Program-made: the position numbers and the translations under genes
NCBI RefSeq assembly: GCF_002723995.1
Contig: NZ_BEWP01000007.1
Span: 62,001 to 126,000 of the forward strand
Length of the DNA stretch: 64,000 nt
Origin: Gluconobacter kondonii
GTDB lineage: Bacteria; Pseudomonadota; Alphaproteobacteria; Acetobacterales; Acetobacteraceae
Direction: 5' to 3'
Shown: piece by piece, positions 40,792 to 50,163 of the stretch
How the letters are laid out: each line of letters starts with the position of its first letter
How positions within the stretch are numbered: the stretch's first letter is position 1
The notes under the pieces: model-generated
What the model was told of the DNA's origin: nothing
Seen by the model: only the letters and a program-made list of their open reading frames with translations
Database searches by the model: none

Positions 40792-41982
40792 TCACGGATG
40801 CGCGAGAAGATAGGCCAGACACTGCGCCCGATCCGGCAGACATCCCTGCGCCATCCACCAGTCCCGGCCTTTTTTTAACCACTGCCCCATACCCGGCCCC
40901 GGCGGAACGCCGTGCGCGAGGGCGTCCTTACCCGATAACGGAAAATACGGCTGCGGAAGCGCCTGCAATCTGGAACGAAAACCGTCCCAAATGCTGTCAG
41001 GCTTACCCACAAGACAGGCCTGATGCAGCCAACTCCGTTCCAGACTCTGGTCCAGCTCCTGCTCCGCGCGCAGCCGACGCAGGTCATCGTCAGACATGTG
41101 CGGAGACAGGATCGGCCTGCCTGAAGCCCAGACGTCAATTCTCGCGGCATCCGCATTGGAAAGTTTCAGTCGTCCGGGCAATTCCCGGCTGCTTTCCTGG
41201 CAAAGGACGAATAACCTGAGCAGAGGATTTTCCGGAGCACCGCAATTCAGTAACCGATTCAAAGCAGCAGGGTCCGGATCAGGCAGGATAACCTGCAAGA
41301 GTCCAACCGCCTCCATCGCCGCGATTGTTTCCGCGAGGCGCGGACCCAAAAGAATCCTGAAGAGTTCGGACGCGACCCGTTCGGCAGAAAGCGTCCCAAT
41401 CAACCCAAGTTGTTCGGACACAGCTTCACATGCTGCCGTGTCAGGACGTCCACTTCCATAACGCGCGTCGAACCGGAAAAAACGCAGTGCTCTCAAGGCG
41501 TCTTCTGCAATCCGACGTGATGCGTCCCCGACAAAACGGACCTGACGGCTTTTCAGATCCTCTTGTCCTCCAAAGTAGTCATGGAGGCGATCATGACGAT
41601 CCAACGACATGGCGTTGATCGTGAAATCGCGTCGAGCCGCGTCTTCCGTCCAGTCCTGCGTCCAGACTACGACCGCGTGACGTCCATCCGTTTCTTCGTC
41701 ACGACGCAGGGTCGTGATCTCATATGGAACACTATCCAGCACCGCTGTTACCGTTCCATGGGACAGGCCAGTCGGGATCACACGGATTCCCGCACCTTCC
41801 AGCCGACGCTGAACTTCCTCGGGAGGCTCCGGATTCGCAAGGTCCAGATCATGGACAGGAACCCCTGCGAGCAAATCACGGACCGAACCGCCGACAAGAC
41901 GCGCTTCAGGCAGGACACTCCAGATCCGGTCCAGACCTTTCCGATCCGGCAGACGCTCCAGCAGACCAGAGCTCTGTGTCAT
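40792..41982 (-). CDS. cca: CCA tRNA nucleotidyltransferase / poly(A) polymerase family
   Basis: 396 aa. Class II nucleotidyltransferase that repairs or adds the tRNA 3' CCA. The active site LVGGSVRDLL with the D-x-D carboxylates (VHDLDLA), RRDFTINAM and the neck motif RIAEDALRALRFFRFDARYG are intact. The C-terminal half is divergent and has no HD motif that I can see. ATG 41982 overlaps the DUF1285 stop by 4 bp. Confidence 0.92.
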   Translation of the reverse strand: MTQSSGLLERLPDRKGLDRIWSVLPEARLVGGSVRDLLAGVPVHDLDLANPEPPEEVQRRLEGAGIRVIPTGLSHGTVTAVLDSVPYEITTLRRDEETDGRHAVVVWTQDWTEDAARRDFTINAMSLDRHDRLHDYFGGQEDLKSRQVRFVGDASRRIAEDALRALRFFRFDARYGSGRPDTAACEAVSEQLGLIGTLSAERVASELFRILLGPRLAETIAAMEAVGLLQVILPDPDPAALNRLLNCGAPENPLLRLFVLCQESSRELPGRLKLSNADAARIDVWASGRPILSPHMSDDDLRRLRAEQELDQSLERSWLHQACLVGKPDSIWDGFRSRLQALPQPYFPLSGKDALAHGVPPGPGMGQWLKKGRDWWMAQGCLPDRAQCLAYLLAHP

Positions 41983-42596
41983 ACAGGCCGCGAAAGCGGG
42001 AAAAAGCAATCCTGACTCCAGACACCGAGACAGGGCTTTCCTTTTACATGACCGGGAACGGCGAGAGCCGCGAGTTCATAATGGACCGCGCGCGTCACCC
42101 GAGCCTGGATTGGAAAGGCGCCTTCGCCGTCGCGCACATGGATATAAGGCACCCCCGCACACTCTTCCGAAGGCCGGTCCCAGTCGCACGACAGCGGATG
42201 TTCAGGGCCAATGCAGATCAGTTCGTCCATATTCGTGCGGAAACAGAGATTCTGCTGCCGCCCGCAGGTTCCGCGAAAATCCAGTTCGACCACCACGAAC
42301 GGGGCGTCCTCGACCTGAATGATCCCCTGCTCCATCGGCGTTTTCAGCCAGTAGATGCCTTCGGGGTCGCGGGTCAGCATGGACGAGAACATACACAGCA
42401 TGGCTTTGCGCTTTACTGCAGAGCCCCGATACAGCCACGTCCCGTCGCGCTGGATCAGAAAGGGCAGCTTTCGAGGGTCCGTGGACGAGCAGTCGGGAAA
42501 GGAAGACGGTGCCACCAGCGGATCTGGAGCCGCGAAGACGTCAGGCCGGGCCGCCTGCCGGAACTGATGATCGCTCAATTTTCCCTCCAACTGCAT
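41979..42596 (-). CDS. DUF1285 domain protein
   Basis: 205 aa. Beta-rich DUF1285 protein: PFLIQRDGTWLYRGSAVKR and FSSMLTRDPEGIYWLKTPMEQGIIQVEDAPF are recognisable, with a C-terminal RVTRAVHYELAALA segment. Function unknown. It is divergent from the MoxR operon and coupled to cca; the same group (DUF1285, MoxR, DUF58, DUF4159, cca) occurs in other alphaproteobacteria. ATG 42596 with GAGAAGAGAG upstream is preferred to TTG 42629. Confidence 0.82.
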   Translation of the reverse strand: MQLEGKLSDHQFRQAARPDVFAAPDPLVAPSSFPDCSSTDPRKLPFLIQRDGTWLYRGSAVKRKAMLCMFSSMLTRDPEGIYWLKTPMEQGIIQVEDAPFVVVELDFRGTCGRQQNLCFRTNMDELICIGPEHPLSCDWDRPSEECAGVPYIHVRDGEGAFPIQARVTRAVHYELAALAVPGHVKGKPCLGVWSQDCFFPLSRPV

Positions 42597-42670
42597 AAAA
42601 ACTCTCTTCTCACACCAACTTGGGTGCAATCGAGCCTTGATGAAACCCCCACACCTGTCAGACTGGCGTT

Positions 42671-43699
42671 ATGAGCGAGCAGCAATATTCTTCCGGCGTC
42701 TCCGCCGGCACCCTGCGGGGCGAGGCGGACGTGGCTGAAGCCGATCGTCTGGCTCCGGTTCTCCATCATGTCCGTCAGGCCATCGGCAGCATTGTTCTGG
42801 GCCAGGACAGCGTCATCGAACAGGTTCTTGTCACGATCCTGTCAGGTGGTCACGCACTTCTGATGGGCGCGCCCGGTCTGGGCAAGACCCTGCTAGTCAA
42901 CACGGCCTCACAGGTTCTGGGTCTGGACGCCACGCGCATCCAGTTCACGCCCGACCTGATGCCGTCGGACATCACCGGGGCGGAAATTCTGGATCAGGAT
43001 GCTGACGGACGACGCGCCTTCCGCTTCCTGCCCGGCCCGATCTTCGGCCAGTTGGTCCTTGCTGACGAAATCAACCGCGCCAGCCCCCGCACCCAGTCCG
43101 CGCTGTTGCAGGCCATGGCGGAACGTCGGGTCACACAGGGGGGCAAGGATTATGCCCTGCCGCGCCCCTTCCATGTTCTCGCGACCCAGAATCCGATCGA
43201 GCAGGAAGGCACCTATCCCCTACCTGAAGCCCAGCTCGACCGGTTCATGCTTCAGATCAGCCTCGGCTTTCCGAACCGGGACGCGGAACGGCAGATGCTG
43301 CTTCAGACGACAGGCGCCACGACGCCGACGGTCTCTGCCCTGATGAATGCCGAAAGTCTGCTCGCGGCCCAGAACCTTGTCCGGCGTCTGCCAGTTGGCG
43401 ATCAGATCGTGGATGCCATCCTCAGCCTGACGCGTTCGCTGCGTCCGGAAGATCCATCCGCCTCGCCGGACGTGCGGGAGGCCGTGTCTTACGGCCCCGG
43501 CCCCCGCGCGGCCCAGGCGCTGATGGTCGCCACCCGTGCGCGTGCGCTGCTCGATGGCCGTCTGGCGCCAAGCCTTGATGATGTTGTGGCGCTTGCAAGC
43601 CCGGTCCTGTCCCATCGTATCGGGCTGGGCTTTGGCGCCCGCGCCGCAGGAACGGACAGCGAAGTCCTGATCCGCAAGCAGGCTCAGGCCCTCCTCTGA
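42671..43699 (+). CDS. MoxR-family AAA+ ATPase
   Basis: 342 aa. Walker A GAPGLGKT (about 64-71), Walker B LVLADEIN (about 129-136), sensor 1 VLATQNPIEQEGTYPLPEAQLDRF, and a C-terminal lid domain. MoxR ATPases act as chaperones that mature or activate partner complexes, usually together with a VWA protein; here the DUF58, BatA-like and VWA-like genes follow directly. First gene of a four-gene operon. Confidence 0.94.
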   Translation: MSEQQYSSGVSAGTLRGEADVAEADRLAPVLHHVRQAIGSIVLGQDSVIEQVLVTILSGGHALLMGAPGLGKTLLVNTASQVLGLDATRIQFTPDLMPSDITGAEILDQDADGRRAFRFLPGPIFGQLVLADEINRASPRTQSALLQAMAERRVTQGGKDYALPRPFHVLATQNPIEQEGTYPLPEAQLDRFMLQISLGFPNRDAERQMLLQTTGATTPTVSALMNAESLLAAQNLVRRLPVGDQIVDAILSLTRSLRPEDPSASPDVREAVSYGPGPRAAQALMVATRARALLDGRLAPSLDDVVALASPVLSHRIGLGFGARAAGTDSEVLIRKQAQALL

Positions 43700-43704
43700 T
43701 CGCC

Positions 43705-44631
43705 GTGAAAAGTCCGTCCGATACCCTGCGCAGTTTCTTCCGCCGCAACCGGGGCGCCAGTTCCCGCGCGTCAAGCGCACAGGCGGAAAACCTGCCCCTG
43801 CCCGCGCTCGTTCTTGAAGCCGAAAAGATTGCTGCAAGCCTGCAAAGCGGCGTTCATGGCCGCAGACGTTCAGGACCGGGCGAGGATTTCTGGCAGTTCC
43901 GGCCCTATCATGCCGGCGAGCCCGCAACATCCATCGACTGGCGTCAGTCTGCCCGCTCGCCGGTCGAAGACACGTTCTGGGTCCGTGAGCGCGAGCACGA
44001 GAACGCCCAGTCGCTGATGCTGTGGTGTGACCCCTCGCCCTCCATGCAGTGGCGGTCTTCCGATACCCTGCCGACCAAGACGGAGCGCGCGCAGCTTTGC
44101 ACGCTGGCGCTGGCGTCCGCGTCCCTGCGCGGCGGCGAACGCGCGGGTCTGCTGACCGGAATCGAGGCCGGACGTGCCCTTGCCGGACGTCAGGTTCTCC
44201 CGCGGTTGGCAGCCTCCCTTCTGCGTCCGGATGCGGATGAGCCCGAATTTCCCCGCATGTCTCTGGTTCCTCCACGGTCCGATCTGGTCGTAATCAGCGA
44301 TTTCCTGTGGGACGAAGACCGGATCGACACATTCCTCAAAACCTGCGCCAGCCGTCCGGTGCGGACCCATCTTCTCTGTATTCTCGATCCGGCGGAACGC
44401 GAGTTGAAACGTGCAGGACGAATCCGGTTCGAAGGTCTTGAAGGGGGCGTTCTGACTCTTCCCGCCATGGAAAGCCTCGGTCCGGCCTATGAGCAGGCGA
44501 TGAACGCGCATCTTGCGGCCCTCAAACAGAGTGCGGTATCACTCCATGCCGACTGCATCGTGCATGACACGTCGCAGAACCCGCTTCCGGCGCTTCTGGC
44601 GTTGCACATGGCGCTCGGAGGCGGCCGATGA
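43705..44631 (+). CDS. DUF58 domain protein
   Basis: 308 aa, soluble. GRRRSGPGEDFWQFRPYHAGEPATSIDWRQSARS (positions about 53-86 in pieces) is the DUF58 signature; a VWA-like fold with LMLWCDPSPSM follows, where the metal motif is weak (D-P-S-P-S). Probable partner or substrate of the MoxR ATPase. GTG start 5 bp after moxR; it overlaps the next gene by 4 bp (ATGA). Confidence 0.88.
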   Translation: MKSPSDTLRSFFRRNRGASSRASSAQAENLPLPALVLEAEKIAASLQSGVHGRRRSGPGEDFWQFRPYHAGEPATSIDWRQSARSPVEDTFWVREREHENAQSLMLWCDPSPSMQWRSSDTLPTKTERAQLCTLALASASLRGGERAGLLTGIEAGRALAGRQVLPRLAASLLRPDADEPEFPRMSLVPPRSDLVVISDFLWDEDRIDTFLKTCASRPVRTHLLCILDPAERELKRAGRIRFEGLEGGVLTLPAMESLGPAYEQAMNAHLAALKQSAVSLHADCIVHDTSQNPLPALLALHMALGGGR

Positions 44632-47360
44632 TCCTTCTTGCTCCGTTCCTGCTGCTTGGTCTGCTCACACTGCCTGCGCTGTGGTGGCTGGTGCGCGCGA
44701 CGCCGCCCGCTCCGCAGGAACAGTCCTTTCCGTCCCTGCTCATCCTGAACCGGCTGACGGCACGGCGGGAAGACGCCGCCCGTTCCCCGCTCTGGCTTCT
44801 GATTCTGCGCATGGTGGCGGTGGCCCTCATCATTTTCGGGCTGGCGCGCCCTGTCCTGACGCCGCATCAAACCGAAACCGGCAACGGACCGCTGACCCTC
44901 ATTCTCGACGATGGCTGGGCCGCCATTCCGCACTGGACCGACCGTATTTCCGCAGCGCTCGCGCTTGGCGAAACCGCGATCCGCAACGGTCAGGACGTCA
45001 CGTTCCTGCATGCTGCACGCGCACCGGACGGCGCAATGCCCGAAGCGTTTACGACCCACGATTCCCATGCCCTGTCCGAACATCTCTCACATTTGCGTCC
45101 GCAGCCCTGGCCGACGGACCGTCAGGCGCTGGCCGCGCTGCTCGGGGGCCGGGATCTGTCGAACCAGCGCGTAATGATTCTCTCGGACGGTCTGGCTACG
45201 ATGGGAGACGACGCGCTGCGTGGCGCGCTGGCAAAGGCGCGGTCCGTTCAGGACATACGCTGGAACGGCTGTGACATCCTGCGCCTTGACGCCGCGACAG
45301 GTCAGGACGGCGCGCTTCATGCAAAAGTCGACACACTGCCCTGCCCGACCCGGACCGTGACGCTGCATGCCGTCAACGCCAATGGCGGCACACTCGCGGC
45401 CTATCCCCTCACGACGGGGAAAGACCAGACGCTCTCCCTCCCGGCCCTGCTGCGCAACCAGCTCGATCGTCTGACACTTGAAGGCGCGACTGGCCCTGCT
45501 GCTGTACATCTGATGGGACAGGCCGATCATCGCCGCCCGGTCGGTATCCTCCAGACGCCCGGCGACGCCACGCCTCTTGTCGGATCAGCGTTCTTCCTCA
45601 ATCGCGCCCTGCAACCGATTGCGGACCTGCATAGCGGCGATGCCACGGCCCTGCTGGGCGCGCCCCTGTCAGTTCTGATCGCCACGGATGGTGCGCTTTC
45701 GGGCGAGCAGACGCGCCATCGCGTTCTGGAATGGGTGCGTCATGGCGGAATGCTCGTCCGCTTCGCAGGCCCCGGTCTCGCCGCCGATCAGACCGCCACG
45801 TCCGACGCGACCTCCGATGCGCTTCTCCCCGTCCATCTCATGAGCGGAATGCGCCAGCTGGGGGGGCCGATGTCATGGGGGAAACCCCAGACGCTGGCCC
45901 CCTTCCCCGAAACTTCGCCGTTTTCGGACCTGACGATTCCGCCCGATGTCACCGTTTCGCGACAGGTTCTGGCCAAGCCCGAAACGGGCCTGACGGATCA
46001 TGTCTGGGCGGCTCTAAGTGACGGCACCCCGCTCGTGACTGCGCGCGCGGAAGGTAATGGAGAGATCGTGCTGTTCCATGTCACGCCCTCGCCCGACTGG
46101 TCGAATGTGCCGCTTTCGGGTCTGTTTCCCGACATGCTGGAGCGCCTGATCGAACGGTCCGCTGGAGTGGCGGGCGGTGGCCCTGCGGAACTGGCACCGT
46201 GGCGTATCGTCGGGAGTGATGGGGGCCTCGTCATGCCGCCACAGGCCGCGCGCTCCATCCGCGCTTCGGATCTGGCGCATACGGATGTTTCCGTCACGCA
46301 TCCTGCCGGGCTTTATGGCCCAGCCCGTGGAACGCGCGCGCTCAATCTCGGTGACGCTGCTTCGCCGATGGTGGAGGAACCTTTGCTCGGCACCCGGATT
46401 CTACCCGACGGCGCGCATGCGGATCGTCCGATCGGCCCCGCGCTGATGGCGGCGGGTCTGCTACTGCTGCTGCTGGATCTGATCCTGTCCCTGCGGCGGC
46501 GCGGTCTGCTCGGCGCCCTGGCGGTTGCAGGTCTGCTACTTCTGCCGATGGCCCATGTGCAGGCACAGACATCCGCAACCCTTCCGGCAACCGTACCGCA
46601 GGCCGCACTCGAAACGCGGCTGGCCTATGTTCTTACGGGCCATGACGATATCGATGCCGTCTCCCGCGAAGGACTTCAGGGTCTCTCCGACTATACGAGC
46701 GCCCGCAGTTCCGCGACGCTCGGTCATCCCGACGGTGTCGTTCCCGGCAAGGACGATCTGGCGTTCTATCCACTCCTGTACTGGCCGATCACGCCGGATA
46801 TGCAGCCCGATCCCGAACGCACGAAAGCGCTCAATACCTTCATGGAACACGGTGGGATCCTGCTGATCGACGAACAGGGCGCGGGCACCGACACAGATTC
46901 CGGCACCAGCGCCGCCGCCCGGGCTGCGTTGCAGCGCGTGACCGATGGCCTTGTCGTGCCCCCACTCGCCAAGCTGACGGACAAGCACGTTCTGGCCCAC
47001 ACCTTCTATCTGCTGCACAGCGGCTTTCCCGGTCGCGTTGCCGGACAGCCAGTTTATGTCGCGCGCAACGGGGACGAGGCGAATGATGACGTCAGCCCCG
47101 TCATCATCGGGAATGGCGACTGGGCGCATGCCTGGGCCGTGGACGGGTCGGGCAACCATCCGTTCGCCGTCATTCCCGGGGGCGAAGACCAGCGCACGCA
47201 GGCCTATCGTTTTGGCGTAAACATGGTGCTCTACGCCCTGACCGGAAACTACAAGAACGATCAGGCCCAGTATCCTGAAATGCTCCGCCGCCTCGGCAGC
47301 CCGGATGCACCAGCCGCAACAACCAGCCCCGACACCACCGACGAGGAGGACGCGCCATGA
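44628..47360 (+). CDS. BatA-N/DUF4159 membrane protein
   Basis: 910 aa. Two N-terminal membrane segments (about 3-24 and 58-78) form the BatA/aerotolerance-type start (PFLLLGLLTLPALWWLVR). A large periplasm-facing or cytosolic middle follows, with glutamine-amidotransferase-like (ThuA-type) patches (HRVLEWVRHGGMLVRFAGPG). Two membrane segments lie near 603-645. The C-terminal DUF4159 domain (about 660-890) contains FYPLLYWPITPD, EHGGILLIDEQG and the terminal FGVNMVLYALTGNYKNDQ. No catalytic function is established. It overlaps both neighbours by 4 bp. Confidence 0.82.
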   Translation: MILLAPFLLLGLLTLPALWWLVRATPPAPQEQSFPSLLILNRLTARREDAARSPLWLLILRMVAVALIIFGLARPVLTPHQTETGNGPLTLILDDGWAAIPHWTDRISAALALGETAIRNGQDVTFLHAARAPDGAMPEAFTTHDSHALSEHLSHLRPQPWPTDRQALAALLGGRDLSNQRVMILSDGLATMGDDALRGALAKARSVQDIRWNGCDILRLDAATGQDGALHAKVDTLPCPTRTVTLHAVNANGGTLAAYPLTTGKDQTLSLPALLRNQLDRLTLEGATGPAAVHLMGQADHRRPVGILQTPGDATPLVGSAFFLNRALQPIADLHSGDATALLGAPLSVLIATDGALSGEQTRHRVLEWVRHGGMLVRFAGPGLAADQTATSDATSDALLPVHLMSGMRQLGGPMSWGKPQTLAPFPETSPFSDLTIPPDVTVSRQVLAKPETGLTDHVWAALSDGTPLVTARAEGNGEIVLFHVTPSPDWSNVPLSGLFPDMLERLIERSAGVAGGGPAELAPWRIVGSDGGLVMPPQAARSIRASDLAHTDVSVTHPAGLYGPARGTRALNLGDAASPMVEEPLLGTRILPDGAHADRPIGPALMAAGLLLLLLDLILSLRRRGLLGALAVAGLLLLPMAHVQAQTSATLPATVPQAALETRLAYVLTGHDDIDAVSREGLQGLSDYTSARSSATLGHPDGVVPGKDDLAFYPLLYWPITPDMQPDPERTKALNTFMEHGGILLIDEQGAGTDTDSGTSAAARAALQRVTDGLVVPPLAKLTDKHVLAHTFYLLHSGFPGRVAGQPVYVARNGDEANDDVSPVIIGNGDWAHAWAVDGSGNHPFAVIPGGEDQRTQAYRFGVNMVLYALTGNYKNDQAQYPEMLRRLGSPDAPAATTSPDTTDEEDAP

Positions 47361-49396
47361 TGTTCGATCTTTCTCCGATGCTGCCCGTCTGGCTGCTGGC
47401 GACGCTGGCCGCACTGAGTGTTGCAGGAGCGATTTACGGTGCCCTGCGTGGCGCGCGCGGAATGCTCTGGCGGGCTCTGGCCGTTCTCGCTCTGCTGGGG
47501 TGGCTGTCCGGACCCCGCGCGCTTCACCCGGTGCTCCGCCCGGTGCCGCAGGATGCGCTGCTGGTCGTAGATCGCTCGGCCTCGATGCAGGTCGGCCCCC
47601 GTACGGCCATCGCGGATCAGACCGCACGGCAAATCATGCAGGACGCAGAACACCTTCCGGGCCTGACCCTGCATCGCGTCGATGTTCCCGGCGGCACAGG
47701 CCACGGCACCCGCCTGTTCGAGGCGCTGGATCATGCGGATCTGCCGCAGGGCCGGTTCGCAGGTGCCATCGTCGTAACGGACGGCATGGATCATGACGTT
47801 CCGGCCCATCTTCCGGCGCGCTTTCAGGGACCGGACGGACAGAAACTTCCGCTGCATCTTCTGCTGACGGCGCGGGGCGAGGAACAGGACCGTCGCCTGC
47901 GCATCCTGAGCACGCCGCCCTATGCCATCGTCGGGCAGAACGCCACGATCCGCGTTCAGGTCGATGATCTGGGCGCTCCGGGTGCCGCCGACGCGGTTCT
48001 CACGATCCGCTCGGGCGATACCCCGCCGCAGACCCGCCCGATCCGGACCGGCACGCCACAGGACATCACGGTTCCCGTCCAACATCCCGGCGAAACACTT
48101 GTCGGTCTGTCCGTCTCTCCGCTGACCGGGGAAGCCTCTACGGAAAACAATAGCGATGTTGTACGGATCCGGGGCGTGCGCGACCGGCTGAGGGTACTGC
48201 TGGTCTCCGGCGTGCCCAATCAGGGCGAGCGCGTCTGGCGCAGGTTGCTGAAGGCCGATCCGTCCGTGGATCTCGTGCACTTCACCATTCTGCGCTCCCC
48301 CAACACCGATGATGGCACCCCGCTTTCGGATCTGGCGCTGATTCCGTTCCCCATCCGCGAACTGTTTCAGGAAAAGATCCGCAGCTTCGATCTCATCATT
48401 CTGGACGGCTTTCGCAACAGCAACATCCTGCCGGACGAGTACCTGACCAATATCGCCGACTATGTCCGTAACGGCGGCGGCCTGCTGGTGACGGCTGGGC
48501 CTGAATTCACACAGGACGGCACCCTTCAGGATACCAGCCTCGCACAGATTCTTCCGGCCCATGTCGGGACGGACGGGGTCGTTACGCAGGCTTTCCGTCC
48601 CTCCCTGACTGCTCTGGGCAAAACCCATCCTGTCACGGCTGGCCTGACGGAAGACTGGGGCCCTTGGTATCGCGCCCTCCGCGCAGACCAGTCGCACGGC
48701 GAAGACCTGATGCATGGCCCGGAGGGCGCGCCGCTTCTGCTGCTGGACCGTGTCGATCGGGGGCGCGTGGCCATGCTCATGTCGGACCAGCTCTGGCTCT
48801 GGTCTCGTGGCGAAGGCGGTGGCGGCCCGCAAGCCGAACTTCTGCGGCGGCTATCACACTGGCTCATGAAAGAGCCGGATCTTGAGGAAAACCGTCTCAC
48901 CGCCCGGATCGAAAACGGCCAGCTCGATATTGAGCGGCACGCTGCGGGACAGGCTGTTTCGCCTGAGGCTTTCGTCACGGCGCCGGACGGCAAGCGCACA
49001 CCCGTTACCCTGAAACAGACGGATGGCGTCTGGCACGCCACGCTGACCGCAACCATGCCCGGCATCTGGAGTGTCCGACAGGATGGTCTGGTCGCTTTCG
49101 CCAGTCCCGTTTCTCACGATCCGATCGAGCGGCAGGACCTGCGCGCCACTGCGACCGTCATGGGCGGCAGCGCTCAGGCATCGGGAGGAATCGTGGCGTG
49201 GGTCGCGGACCATACGCCCCATCTGAAACAGGTGCCCGTCGGTTCGGCCACGACCGGCTCGGACTGGATGGGGCTTCCCGTCACCACGGCGGCCGTCGCA
49301 GGCGAGACGCGGACGACAGACCTTGTTCCGGCATGGGCAGCCCTACTTGCAGCACTGATTTTCCTCGCAATCGGTTGGTGGCGGGAAGGTCATTGA
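47357..49396 (+). CDS. VWA-like membrane protein of the MoxR operon
   Basis: 679 aa. Two N-terminal membrane segments (about 10-48) and one at the C-terminus (WAALLAALIFLAIGWW). A VWA-type domain begins near residue 70 with an intact MIDAS start, LLVVDRSASM (D-x-S-x-S), and a GAIVVTDGMDHD strand. A beta-rich stretch (about 190-270) and a class I glutamine-amidotransferase-like domain (FDLIILDGF, YVRNGGGLLVTAGPEF) follow without an evident Cys nucleophile. Probably the metal-binding partner of the MoxR ATPase. Confidence 0.8.
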   Translation: MMFDLSPMLPVWLLATLAALSVAGAIYGALRGARGMLWRALAVLALLGWLSGPRALHPVLRPVPQDALLVVDRSASMQVGPRTAIADQTARQIMQDAEHLPGLTLHRVDVPGGTGHGTRLFEALDHADLPQGRFAGAIVVTDGMDHDVPAHLPARFQGPDGQKLPLHLLLTARGEEQDRRLRILSTPPYAIVGQNATIRVQVDDLGAPGAADAVLTIRSGDTPPQTRPIRTGTPQDITVPVQHPGETLVGLSVSPLTGEASTENNSDVVRIRGVRDRLRVLLVSGVPNQGERVWRRLLKADPSVDLVHFTILRSPNTDDGTPLSDLALIPFPIRELFQEKIRSFDLIILDGFRNSNILPDEYLTNIADYVRNGGGLLVTAGPEFTQDGTLQDTSLAQILPAHVGTDGVVTQAFRPSLTALGKTHPVTAGLTEDWGPWYRALRADQSHGEDLMHGPEGAPLLLLDRVDRGRVAMLMSDQLWLWSRGEGGGGPQAELLRRLSHWLMKEPDLEENRLTARIENGQLDIERHAAGQAVSPEAFVTAPDGKRTPVTLKQTDGVWHATLTATMPGIWSVRQDGLVAFASPVSHDPIERQDLRATATVMGGSAQASGGIVAWVADHTPHLKQVPVGSATTGSDWMGLPVTTAAVAGETRTTDLVPAWAALLAALIFLAIGWWREGH

Positions 49397-49473
49397 AAAA
49401 ATGTCACAATCCGGCACCTCCGAAAGGCATCTGCAGACTCGCGCAGGACGAACGATCACAGTATATTGGTTTC

Positions 49474-50091
49474 ATGCGACTGCTCCCCACCCTGCCCCGC
49501 CTGCTGCTCGTTGCCGCTCTGGCAATGACGCCGACGATTCTCGTACCCTGGCACCATGCTCAGGCTCAGGATGCCGACGACGCCGAGGCTGAACAGGAAG
49601 CCGAAGCCAATCAGAAAAAAGCCGAAGCCCGTAAGGCCGCCCAGCGCGCCGCGCCGCCTTCCGCACTTCCGGGAGCAGAAGCCTCCGACGACGACGCCGG
49701 TCATGCGCGCGTTGACGTAAACCCGACTGTCGCCCTGTTCGATGCCATCAACCGTGGCTCACTCAACGCGGCAAAAGAAGCGCTCAACCGCGGCGCCGAT
49801 ATGGGGGGGCACAATGTTCTGGACCAGACGCCGCTGGACATGGCCATCGATCTGAACCGTAAGGACATCATGTTCCTGCTTCTGTCGATGCGGACCTATA
49901 ACCCGGACGGAAAGATCGAGAACAGCGTGTCTGATCAGGGTGTGGAGATGAAGAACGGCAGCGGCCATCTGACGATCGGCGGGAAATCCGTCACGCCCAA
50001 ACGCGCCGCCGTCGCAGCGTCCCCACATTTCGACGCAAGCGGCGGCAAAGCCGATCCTTCCATCGGCTTCCTCGGCTTTGCGGGGCACTAA
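49474..50091 (+). CDS. Exported ankyrin-like small protein
   Basis: 205 aa. Signal peptide (about 1-31, ending AQA-Q), an acidic then Lys/Ala-rich linker (about 32-60), and roughly one and a half ankyrin-like repeats (ALFDAINRGSLNAAKEALNRGADMGGHNVLDQTPLDMAIDLNRKDIMFLLL, about 88-138 in pieces). The C-terminal 60 residues are unassigned. Likely periplasmic. A TATATT hexamer 17 bp before the ATG may be a -10 element. A strong terminator follows. Confidence 0.75.
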   Translation: MRLLPTLPRLLLVAALAMTPTILVPWHHAQAQDADDAEAEQEAEANQKKAEARKAAQRAAPPSALPGAEASDDDAGHARVDVNPTVALFDAINRGSLNAAKEALNRGADMGGHNVLDQTPLDMAIDLNRKDIMFLLLSMRTYNPDGKIENSVSDQGVEMKNGSGHLTIGGKSVTPKRAAVAASPHFDASGGKADPSIGFLGFAGH

Positions 50092-50110
50092 ACGCTCCTG
50101 ATCCAGACGC

Positions 50111-50144
50111 AAAAAAAGCCGGAGAAGTTTCTCCGGCTTTTTTT
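50111..50144. terminator. Bidirectional Rho-independent terminator
   Basis: Perfect 14-bp arms (50111-50124 and 50131-50144) around a 6-nt loop, with A7 on one end and T7 on the other, so it works on both strands: for the ankyrin-like gene (plus) and ccrM (minus). Confidence 0.95.
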
Positions 50145-50163
50145 ATAGGCGTAAGTTCTTGCG

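Noticed and set aside
47261-48832. 523-codon minus-strand frame
   Set aside because: Shadow of the VWA-like gene, which has strong membrane and MIDAS features; no upstream ribosome site.
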